From positions 578,808-642,807 of the forward strand of contig NZ_PYGD01000002.1 of the NCBI RefSeq assembly GCF_003014535.1: a stretch of 64,000 nt of DNA, given 5' to 3'. Numbering within the stretch: position 1 is the stretch's first letter; every line of letters starts with the position of its first letter. The translations under genes were made by a program, and so were the position numbers. Below, piece after piece: positions 44,252-51,139 of the stretch. Below the pieces are notes generated by a model, which was given only the letters and a program-made list of their open reading frames with translations, did not search any database and was not told the DNA's origin. Origin of the DNA: Taibaiella chishuiensis. Lineage in GTDB: Bacteria; Bacteroidota; Bacteroidia; Chitinophagales; Chitinophagaceae.

Positions 44252-44740
44252 ATGACTGAAGAAATTTTTAAAGAGCAAGCCCTGAGCGCGTCCAGGCGCC
44301 TGGAGCCTATGGCACTTTCTTTTACAGGTAGCCGGGAAGAAGCAGAAAACCTGCTGCGGGAGGCCTTCTTCAGAGCGGTTGCCAACAGGGAAAGTTATAA
44401 TGAGGCGATACAGGTACAGGACTGGATACAAGAAATCATGTACAATATACATACGGCCAACTACCCGGAAAAGATACCGCCCGGTAACCCGTATCCCAAC
44501 CATAACGGGACCGGTAATACAGCTTCCGCAGTGCCCGAAGGGGTGGGGCGGGGCTTCGTTCGTAAAGGCATGATATGGCTTACAGGCGCGGGCCGGTATC
44601 TCCAGGATATTATAAAGCTGGGATTTCAGCAGTACTACCTGGGCTATATCTCCCAGGAGACGATCGAGCTGATCCGGCATTACCTGGGGAGTGTTAAAAA
44701 CAAGTGGTACGGTGAGCGTAAGGAAGATTGTGAGCAATAA
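44252..44740 (+). CDS. Degenerate ECF-sigma-like protein
   Basis: A 162-residue protein. The first 75 residues match sigma region 2 (MALSFTGSREEAENLLREAF, then FRAVANRESYNEAIQVQDWI and IMYNIHTANY). The C-terminal part (FQQYYLGYISQETIELIRHY, then LGSVKNKWYGERKED) follows the outline of region 4 (f..yy.Gy...eIa..l...GtVKsr...aRk) but key HTH residues differ. It may be an inactive sigma-like protein or an antagonist. The start at 44252 is chosen as the region-2 helix follows directly. Such a sigma gene usually accompanies LitR and carotenoid genes in Bacteroidota, supporting a shared origin. Confidence 0.65.
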   Translation: MTEEIFKEQALSASRRLEPMALSFTGSREEAENLLREAFFRAVANRESYNEAIQVQDWIQEIMYNIHTANYPEKIPPGNPYPNHNGTGNTASAVPEGVGRGFVRKGMIWLTGAGRYLQDIIKLGFQQYYLGYISQETIELIRHYLGSVKNKWYGERKEDCEQ

Positions 44741-44852
44741 AAATAAAAACGCCTCCTGACGCAAACAAAAGAAACTATACGCTTGTTAGATGCAGGTTGC
44801 TGCTGATTAGGGCAGTGCCGTTTTTGGTGGTAATTGCTAAAATGATTTGCTG

Positions 44853-45110
44853 ATGAACCATTCCGTTATATTCGCACCTGTTTACCTGGTTATAGCCGCG
44901 GGAAAACTGCGGTCTTTCACGTTCGAGGTAGGCTACAATACCATTACCGGCCGGTTCGCAAGCATAAAAACAGAAGGGTATGAATTGGTACTCGACAACG
45001 AATTTGCCTACAGGAAAGGTAATTTTCCGCCTGGTTGGGTTGCTCTTGTCATCCCGGCGCTGGTTGGCCTGCTCGAAGAGCACCTGTATCATGTCGATGA
45101 ATTGAACTAA
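44853..45110 (+). CDS. Small protein of unknown function
   Basis: An 85-residue protein starting at ATG 44853 (an upstream TTG exists). It has no signal peptide, and its mixed strand pattern (LVIAAGKLRSFTFEVGYNTI, FASIKTEGYELVL) suggests a compact beta-rich fold. No family is recognised. It stands between the sigma-like gene and the end of the RiPP cluster, which points towards it on the minus strand. Confidence 0.55.
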   Translation: MNHSVIFAPVYLVIAAGKLRSFTFEVGYNTITGRFASIKTEGYELVLDNEFAYRKGNFPPGWVALVIPALVGLLEEHLYHVDELN

Positions 45111-45155
45111 AGCCCTATGCTATGCCGGGTAAGGGTTCCCGGCGATTTGAGCGCA

Positions 45156-46250
45156 TTATGCTTCTTCGTTTTTGATCAGCTCCTGTAAACCGTAATGCCG
45201 GATGGCCTTCTGTTTGAGGGGATTTTCGCTCCATTTTTCCCACTGGTTCGTATAAGGGCTGTAGCCACATTTTAAAGGTTTGGAGTTATCAAGCCCCGCT
45301 TCATTAATGTGTGTCCGCTCTGTATAAGCCCTGCAATCGGTACAGATATTTCTGAATTCACAGTCTTTGCATACCGCTATGTGGTCTTTAGTAAGATTCC
45401 AGTAGTTTTTGAATGCCTTATGGTTCAATGCTTCTTCCAAAGAGCAATCCCTGATATTACCGAAGCGCTGCGGCATTGCCGGGCAATTCCGGATATCGCC
45501 GTTGATATCGATGCCTATCTTTTTGTGCAGACAGGAATTGTGATTGATGGCTTCCAGTACTTTGGGTAGGTGGGTATTGAAGTATTTCAGATCCACTTTC
45601 CCGCAGGCATTGATCTTCAGGTGCCGGCTGGTAAAAACAACTTTAAATTTATAGCGGTCTCCGGTCTCTGGCTGTATTGTAGTGCATTTGTAGAATACCA
45701 GGCTATAAATTCTACGGGCGCCCTCGCTCAGCTGCTGAAGATAATTTTCGTTTATGCCCGCATGGCAGGGCGCAAAAATTTCGATACTCTCCACGCTGGA
45801 ATCGCTGAAGCTAATTTCTAAATCTAAAAAATCGGCCACTGCGAGTTCTTGCTCGCAGTAGATGACCATGTGTTTAATGGCTAAGTTGCCGATCGATGGC
45901 GCCAGTTGCCGCGGCCGCGCCAAATCCCGGCACGCTATAAATATATCGGAAACCAGGCCGGCGTCTTTATATTCAAGCGATAGGGGAGGGAAGCTGTGAT
46001 CCCGGTCACCGGTGCTGATAAAACCATACTCTTTATCGACCAGGAAGTCGAGATATTGCCCGACTATGGGTTTGGAATCTTCATCATAAAATCCCATCAA
46101 TGTCTCGATAGCATGGCTCTTTAATGCTTCAATGATATCGTACAATTCTAGGGACTGGAGCTCGGAATTATTGCGCTGCAGATCGCTGATCAGTATCCTG
46201 TTTGCTCCCTTCGTAATTAAGATATTGCTGTATAAATTGAAATACCTCAT
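45156..46250 (-). CDS. gwsS: Grasp-with-spasm SPASM-domain peptide maturase
   Basis: A 364-residue protein of the grasp-with-spasm system. The C-terminal SPASM-like Cys cluster is clear: CLHKKIGIDINGDIRNCP, then a run of CKDCEFRNICTDC. The N-terminal 230 residues show no CxxxCxxC radical-SAM signature, which appears to be the normal condition for this type. It lies last in an operon with overlapping ATGA junctions after the small gene at 46247. Expected to act on the precursor peptide encoded at 47435, together with the ATP-grasp enzyme; the exact modification is not known to me. Confidence 0.82.
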   Translation of the reverse strand: MRYFNLYSNILITKGANRILISDLQRNNSELQSLELYDIIEALKSHAIETLMGFYDEDSKPIVGQYLDFLVDKEYGFISTGDRDHSFPPLSLEYKDAGLVSDIFIACRDLARPRQLAPSIGNLAIKHMVIYCEQELAVADFLDLEISFSDSSVESIEIFAPCHAGINENYLQQLSEGARRIYSLVFYKCTTIQPETGDRYKFKVVFTSRHLKINACGKVDLKYFNTHLPKVLEAINHNSCLHKKIGIDINGDIRNCPAMPQRFGNIRDCSLEEALNHKAFKNYWNLTKDHIAVCKDCEFRNICTDCRAYTERTHINEAGLDNSKPLKCGYSPYTNQWEKWSENPLKQKAIRHYGLQELIKNEEA

Positions 46251-46426
46251 AACATTCTTACCAGCTTTTTGAAAGGAAGGGATGGCGTATGCATATCGGA
46301 TTGGATTTTTTCGATTTTTATAACGTCTGTTGTCGGTTTCAGGCTTTTTAACTTTACTGCGCCATGCGGCTCGATATACTTATACGTTAACGGCAGTTTT
46401 TGTTCTTCGTTGAAAATTATTTTCAT
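46247..46426 (-). CDS. Unrecognised 59-residue protein between RiPP maturases
   Basis: A small basic protein (MKIIFNEEQKLPLTYKYIEP followed by a Lys-rich middle and LPFKKLVRML). Its ATG overlaps the stop of the ATP-grasp gene (ATGA at 46423-46426) and its own stop overlaps the ATG of gwsS in the same way, so translation of all three is coupled. No leader-like GG motif, no Cys, so it is not an obvious second precursor. A recognition or adaptor role for the precursor is possible. The coupling argues that it is a real gene. Confidence 0.7.
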   Translation of the reverse strand: MKIIFNEEQKLPLTYKYIEPHGAVKLKSLKPTTDVIKIEKIQSDMHTPSLPFKKLVRML

Positions 46427-47331
46427 AAATACAATGCGATTTCTTTGTCCAGTGCGTAGTTGCAAACGGCCGACAGGCCTAAGAACTGGCCCAGGGGATT
46501 GATCTCGAGAAAATAGAACTGGCCGTCTTTTCCTTTGATGAAATCCGCGGAGCCGCAATTGATATCCAGCGCCAGGAACAGCTCATTTAATTTTTGCCCG
46601 GTCTCAAGGGGTAAATCGTAAGGTACATTGCGGTTAGGCACTGCTGTGTTGTATTTCCTGTGATCTGTTTCCGTTTGTTTATCCTTCTGGGACATGATAG
46701 CGGTAGACCATATTTTACCATCGAGGTAGAAGCTTCTTATTTCATATTCTTTTTCGATCTTATCCTGGAAGAAGGTCGGAAAAAAAGATCCTTGTTCCTG
46801 TTGCGTAACCACAGCGGTATACAACATGCCGTCCTGGTGTTCATAAGCCGATTTCAGGATTACATTTTCCGTAAACGATTTCGTGATCATTTTACCCGGG
46901 ATAACATCGTCGGTGTTCTCTGCTAAAAAATACCGGGGTACCTTTAGCCCTGCCTTTTGCGCTTCTTCCAGTACCCACAATTTGTTTAAACGGCTGTTGC
47001 TTTGTTTGTTGATATGCTTTTTAGCTTCCAGTTTTTTAATCACATAGTCTTCCAGCCAATAGTGGGCTTCGTTCATATTCTGGTTAACCGCTTCGTGGTG
47101 ATACTGCCCGCGTTTAAACTTCAATCCGCCGCCTCTCCGGTACCAGACACTGGATATGTCGTCAATAAAGAAACGGTTCCGGTAACTTTCCAGGAAGAAT
47201 TTTTTATTGATGATTTTTATCTCGAAAAATTCGTCCTCATGTACCCTTATATACGCCTTCTTCAGGTCGTTTAACCACATGATCACGGCATCTGTGGTAA
47301 TCTCTGCATTGGATGACAGGATTAAAATCAT
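46423..47331 (-). CDS. gwsG: Grasp-with-spasm ATP-grasp peptide ligase
   Basis: A 302-residue ATP-grasp enzyme related to microviridin/graspetide ligases. Seen are the N-terminal ISSVWYRRGGGLKF motif of this subgroup, a central ILKSAYEHQDGMLYTAVV segment, the binding strand KEYEIRSFYLDGKIWSTAIM and the metal-binding C-terminal DFIKGKDGQFYFLEINPLGQ (Glu and Asn ligands). Such enzymes join Asp/Glu side chains to Ser/Thr or Lys of the precursor core by ester or amide bonds. The start at 47331 is favoured over 47370 because the upstream 13 codons are part of the hairpin region. The gene is downstream of the precursor. Confidence 0.85.
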   Translation of the reverse strand: MILILSSNAEITTDAVIMWLNDLKKAYIRVHEDEFFEIKIINKKFFLESYRNRFFIDDISSVWYRRGGGLKFKRGQYHHEAVNQNMNEAHYWLEDYVIKKLEAKKHINKQSNSRLNKLWVLEEAQKAGLKVPRYFLAENTDDVIPGKMITKSFTENVILKSAYEHQDGMLYTAVVTQQEQGSFFPTFFQDKIEKEYEIRSFYLDGKIWSTAIMSQKDKQTETDHRKYNTAVPNRNVPYDLPLETGQKLNELFLALDINCGSADFIKGKDGQFYFLEINPLGQFLGLSAVCNYALDKEIALYL

Positions 47332-47368
47332 ATTAAGCGATGCGATTTGCAGTATGAAATTATATAAC

Positions 47369-47401
47369 AAAGGTTACTTAAACCATGCTTAAGTAACCTT
47401 T
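47369..47401 (-). terminator. Hairpin between precursor and ligase genes (attenuator)
   Basis: A perfect 13-base inverted repeat (47369-47381 with 47389-47401) with a seven-base loop, in the 103-base gap between the precursor stop and the ligase start. After it on the minus strand comes a T-rich segment. It could partially terminate transcription so that precursor exceeds enzymes. Confidence 0.7.
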
Positions 47402-47434
47402 GCCGTATGCATTTAAATTTTGAGCCTTGCGCTA

Positions 47435-47635
47435 CTATACATAATCTCTCCAGAGCCATTGACCGTTTTGGTCATATACGTCGATGTCCTGGTGGCCGAA
47501 TTCATCGGTAAAGTTGGAACGCACGGCAGAGTATTCCGGGCGACGGCCGCCCTGGATCATCTGCAATGCTGTTGCTTCCAATTCCTGGTTTTCCATAGCA
47601 GATACGTTCTGCTGCATTCCCTGCAATTTTTTCAT
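47435..47635 (-). CDS. Grasp-with-spasm precursor peptide
   Basis: A 66-residue peptide. Leader of about 30 residues (MKKLQGMQQNVSAMENQELE, ending MIQGG) with a double-glycine cleavage site, then a core of 36 residues (starting RRPEYSAVRSNFTDEFGHQD) rich in Asp/Glu, Ser/Thr, Tyr and Trp, suited to side-chain cross-linking by the ATP-grasp enzyme. A GG leader implies a peptidase-domain ABC exporter, not present in the window. An upstream in-frame ATG at 47644 adds three residues and is not favoured. Confidence 0.82.
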   Translation of the reverse strand: MKKLQGMQQNVSAMENQELEATALQMIQGGRRPEYSAVRSNFTDEFGHQDIDVYDQNGQWLWRDYV

Positions 47636-48063
47636 GTTTAGCAATTAAATGGGTTGATAATGTCCGTCATCTCGCCCTGACGTTTGGGCTTAAACTATAT
47701 TCCCGAAGTACTTCTCAAGGAAAACCCGGATCCTAATCCTGTTTTTTCCTTGCATATAAAAATCAGTTATTTTGCCAGGTTAACAACACTGCTTTTTATA
47801 AAGTGCTGTTTTCTGTTGAGGAAAGCAGGGGTATAATTTGTAAGGGGCGATAGATGTCGGTTTCACACACTGTTTTATAGGTATCCCCAAGGTTGAAGCA
47901 ATCCAATGGCGAAGGGGCTGATCTAAAGTGCCATCCCTAAAGCGAAAAGCCACCCTGTTGGAGTGGCTTTGTGATGTTATGGGTATAATCTCTCACCTTT
48001 TACGGACTGATTTAAAACCTGCCGGGAATACCGCGGGGTGAACAAGTACCGGGATAAAATGAG
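47636..48063. other. Intergenic region upstream of the RiPP precursor
   Basis: No gene. It contains the presumed precursor promoter on the minus strand and a weak hairpin (AAAGCCAC at 47946-47953 with GTGGCTTT at 47963-47970) that may end the lipoprotein gene at 48064. Confidence 0.45.
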
Positions 48064-48612
48064 CTAATCGGTTTCAATTTCAGAAATTTCTGTCCGGATA
48101 AAGAAGGCGTTGAATGTATAACCCAACAGGCTGCCGTTGTTGTGTTCCACCAAAATAGGTTTACCGGAGAAAACTACTTTCGACCCTTTCTCCAGGCTAC
48201 TGAGTTTTTTGTAAATAGCACTGTTCTTTGGAATGGGCTTCCAGTCTACAAAAGAGAAGAAATCCTGGTACCCGGTATCGAAAGTATTGTCGATACCGAT
48301 CCGCATCATAACCGTATCTGCGGAATAGGATTCGACCTCATCCAAGTCCAGTAACGTAAGCGTGCCGGTCCATTGCTTAATCGTATCGATCGATCTTACC
48401 TGCTGCGCGTATGCTGTTTTGAGTGCTTTGATTTTTTCCTCATCCTGGCTGTTTAATTGAGCCTGGCTGTTAAAGTCTTTAGTGGTTCGCAATAAAGCCT
48501 CCTGGGCCTGGTTTTTACCGGCTGCCCGGCGACTGCCCGGGCTCTGGCTGCAAAAGGAAAAGGACAACAATAAAAACGGGAGCAGGATATAAATAAGACG
48601 TTTATTTTTCAT
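48064..48612 (-). CDS. Predicted lipoprotein of unknown function
   Basis: A 182-residue protein with a lipoprotein signal (hydrophobic 8-20 and a lipobox ending FSFC). The mature part begins with a Gln/Asn-rich helix (about 35-70) and continues as a strand-rich domain with GKPILVEHNNGSLLGYTFNA. No family is recognised. It is alone between the RiPP cluster and the GNAT gene. Confidence 0.7.
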   Translation of the reverse strand: MKNKRLIYILLPFLLLSFSFCSQSPGSRRAAGKNQAQEALLRTTKDFNSQAQLNSQDEEKIKALKTAYAQQVRSIDTIKQWTGTLTLLDLDEVESYSADTVMMRIGIDNTFDTGYQDFFSFVDWKPIPKNSAIYKKLSSLEKGSKVVFSGKPILVEHNNGSLLGYTFNAFFIRTEISEIETD

Positions 48613-48717
48613 GTGCTGTATTGTGGTTGATTGTCATGGTGATCGGGCAAATTTAATACAATCCCTACAGAAAGGGAAACGATCCTTTCCACAGCCTTTC
48701 ACCTTAAGAGCTTCGTA

Positions 48718-49191
48718 TTACTTTTCAAGTTTGTAAATAAACTCTTCTATTTCTGCTTGTCTGGCATGGGCAAAACCTTTTGCAGCGCCAATCCTGGCGA
48801 AGCCACATTTTTCCAGTACTTTTTGTGATCCGAAATTATCAAAGGCAACACGGCCATAAATTGGCCGGGTAGCTTCCACTTCGAGAAACTTGTGCAGGGC
48901 TTTTGTTGCGTTACCTTTTCCCCAACAATCTTTCGCCAACCAATACGTAATTTCGGCTTCGCCCTCCATGATGAATTTTGCGATGCTCCCAACGATCATG
49001 CCATCCACAAGAATGGTTTGATTGTTTATGGAGGGGTCTTGCAGTAATTTGGTGTACTTGGCCATGTAGGCAGTTTTATCGGTCGTATCCGGCGCCGTAA
49101 AAGCGGCTAAATGCCTGCCTTCCGGGTCGAGTTGGAACAGGAAAAAGTGCGCTAAGTCGGTATCGGTAGATGGTCGGAGATGCAGGTCCAC
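48718..49191 (-). CDS. GNAT family N-acetyltransferase
   Basis: A 157-residue enzyme of the RimJ/RimL subgroup. MDLHLRPSTDTDLAHFF and GRHLAAFTAPDTTDK form the N-terminal part; EITYWLAKDCWGKGNATKAL is the acetyl-CoA binding segment with the GxG/A turn; the end (FDNFGSQKVLEKCGFARIGA) is the typical N-S-V-LEK-GF block. The substrate is not known; it could be a small molecule or a ribosomal protein-like target. Confidence 0.9.
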   Translation of the reverse strand: MDLHLRPSTDTDLAHFFLFQLDPEGRHLAAFTAPDTTDKTAYMAKYTKLLQDPSINNQTILVDGMIVGSIAKFIMEGEAEITYWLAKDCWGKGNATKALHKFLEVEATRPIYGRVAFDNFGSQKVLEKCGFARIGAAKGFAHARQAEIEEFIYKLEK

Positions 49192-49353
49192 ATTAATGTT
49201 GTTTATAAGATTTAAAGATAGCTAAAATGTGTCAATAACAGGGGTACTTACGGGCCTGAGCGCCGGTCGTTAAAGGTGCGCTATCCCATAGCCTATCTTT
49301 TTTAAAAGCATAAATTAGGAAATAGTTTTCTATAGAAAAACACAAAAAATGAA

Positions 49354-49379
49354 GAGGCGGCTTTACTAAGCCGCCTCTA
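49354..49379 (-). terminator. Terminator for the T9SS cargo operon
   Basis: An 11-base stem (49354-49364 with 49369-49379) and four-base loop, followed on the minus strand by TCATTTTTTG, 57 bases after the stop of the gene at 49436. Confidence 0.8.
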
Positions 49380-49435
49380 TTTTGCCCTGATGGTGATGCC
49401 GGTTTTTATGTTTTTTGTAAACCGGGCTGGCGCTA

Positions 49436-51124
49436 TTAACGTATCAGCATGATGTCTCCCTTACGCCTGATCGGCGTATCGTCGGCACAGTTGCCGGTTA
49501 CGATATAGTGATACGTACCGGTCTCGGCGGGCGCTCCGCCCGACATACCGTCCCATTGTTTACTTTCGGTATGACCGGTAAATATCCTTCTGCCCCAACG
49601 GTCGTACACCGACAGGGTGTAATTCCTGAAATGCCCGTTGGTAACGGGTCCGAACTTGTCATTGATACCATCGCCATTAGGGCTGAAGGCATTGGGCATA
49701 TTGATGTGGCAGCAGGCTGCCGCTGTGACGGCAAGTGTTGCGGTATCGGTACATTTGTTACCCGATATGCCGGTCACGGTAATGGTATTGACCCGCTCAA
49801 GTAAAGGCCATCGCCATTCATCGCCCGCTTCGGCCGCCGTATTGCCCCAGTGGAACGCTTCGGCGCCCGAAGCCTTTACCAGTAAGGTGTCGCCGATGCA
49901 GAACTCTTTTTCCCGGGCAAAATCCAGCTGTAGTTCCGGCGATGGTACCACGACCAGGGATAGGGTAGCTACCGAGTCGCATCCGTTGGCTGCGGCATAA
50001 GTAGCACGGTATACCCCGCTCTGAACGAGAGACTGACCGTCAAACCGGTAGCCTTCATTGGCGCAGACCACCTCCGTAAAGGAATGTTGCACGGGTTTCG
50101 CTACCCGGACCAGTACGGAATCCCTGGCGGTACAGCTACCCCGCGTGGCCCGTAGCCGGTACCAACCTTCATGGACGGCCGCAGCACTGCCCGTTACAAG
50201 TGCATCGGCAGCGGTGGATGCGAATTGGCCGGGACCGTTCCACTGGCAGGTAACGCTGTCCTGTGCCGTGTTTGACCTTAGCTGTAAGCTGCTGCCCGTA
50301 CATAAAGGGTTATCGTAGGCAGCCTCGATTTTTGGTGCAGGACGGATAGCAACATAGGTTGTATCCGTATAATCGGCATCACACATATGCACCGACAGGG
50401 TATAAATGCCTTCCCGGGCAAGCGTTACCTGGTTCAGTACCGGGTGTTGCAGTGCCGAGCTAAAACCACCGGGGCCGGTCCAGTTATATTGTGCATTATT
50501 ACCGGTAGCAGTACCGGTCAGTTGCAGGTTACCACCCTCGCACACAGGCCCGTTGTTGGACGCAATAACCTGTGTGGCAAAATGTGCACCGAATATAATG
50601 CCATCAAGCAGGCCGTCTGTAAGCACCTCGAGCGTCTGGATGCAACCCGTTACGATAATTTCGGCCTCTGCCGACAATACCCCGGTACCGGTAGCCAGGG
50701 CGCCTCCCGGTGTAATAATGGCTTGCGGCCCATTACAGACAGAAGAGGTAGACAGGTTGCTATTGGTAATGCTGTAAGGCTGGCCGTTGATCTTCAGGAA
50801 GAGCAGTTCTCCCGGGTTAATATAAATACCCTGCACCTTAACATGCGTTACCGGTACGGCAAACTGGAATGTGAACGAGGACTGGCCCGTAGACGGGAAA
50901 GGCCAACTGCTGCCTATGGTATAGGGGCCTACCCCGGTACAACCATAAGAGCCCCACATGGTAGAACCAGAAGAACTAATGGTAACGCTGTTCCCGCCGA
51001 TATTCTGGGTGCCTGCATTACCCGTGATCTGGTAGTACTGTTGGGCAAAGACAATGGTATTACCGGACATGAAACATGCCAGTAATACCATTACTTTTTT
51101 ACACCAATTGCTAACTAAACACAT
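49436..51124 (-). CDS. Secreted protein with T9SS type B sorting domain
   Basis: A 562-residue exported protein. Signal peptide (about 1-28, IVFAQ), then a galactose-binding-like or lectin-like beta domain (about 30-190), two Ig-like/PKD-type repeats (ASNNGPVCEGGNLQLTGTAT, ending YNWTGPGG; then NPLCTGSSLQLRSNTA), a Cys-rich segment and the final CHU_C domain beginning NMPNAFSPNGDGINDKFGPV and YDRWGRRIF. It starts 15 bases after the stop of the propeller gene at 51140, so they form an operon of two T9SS cargo proteins. Confidence 0.88.
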   Translation of the reverse strand: MCLVSNWCKKVMVLLACFMSGNTIVFAQQYYQITGNAGTQNIGGNSVTISSSGSTMWGSYGCTGVGPYTIGSSWPFPSTGQSSFTFQFAVPVTHVKVQGIYINPGELLFLKINGQPYSITNSNLSTSSVCNGPQAIITPGGALATGTGVLSAEAEIIVTGCIQTLEVLTDGLLDGIIFGAHFATQVIASNNGPVCEGGNLQLTGTATGNNAQYNWTGPGGFSSALQHPVLNQVTLAREGIYTLSVHMCDADYTDTTYVAIRPAPKIEAAYDNPLCTGSSLQLRSNTAQDSVTCQWNGPGQFASTAADALVTGSAAAVHEGWYRLRATRGSCTARDSVLVRVAKPVQHSFTEVVCANEGYRFDGQSLVQSGVYRATYAAANGCDSVATLSLVVVPSPELQLDFAREKEFCIGDTLLVKASGAEAFHWGNTAAEAGDEWRWPLLERVNTITVTGISGNKCTDTATLAVTAAACCHINMPNAFSPNGDGINDKFGPVTNGHFRNYTLSVYDRWGRRIFTGHTESKQWDGMSGGAPAETGTYHYIVTGNCADDTPIRRKGDIMLIR

Positions 51125-51139
51125 AATGGCTAATAAAAT

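Noticed and set aside
46247..46426. Calling the 59-residue protein a second RiPP precursor
   Set aside because: It lacks a GG leader and an obvious core; its place between two enzymes and coupling fit an accessory protein better.
50387..51085. 232-residue plus-strand frame
   Set aside because: Antisense of the T9SS type B gene at 49436.
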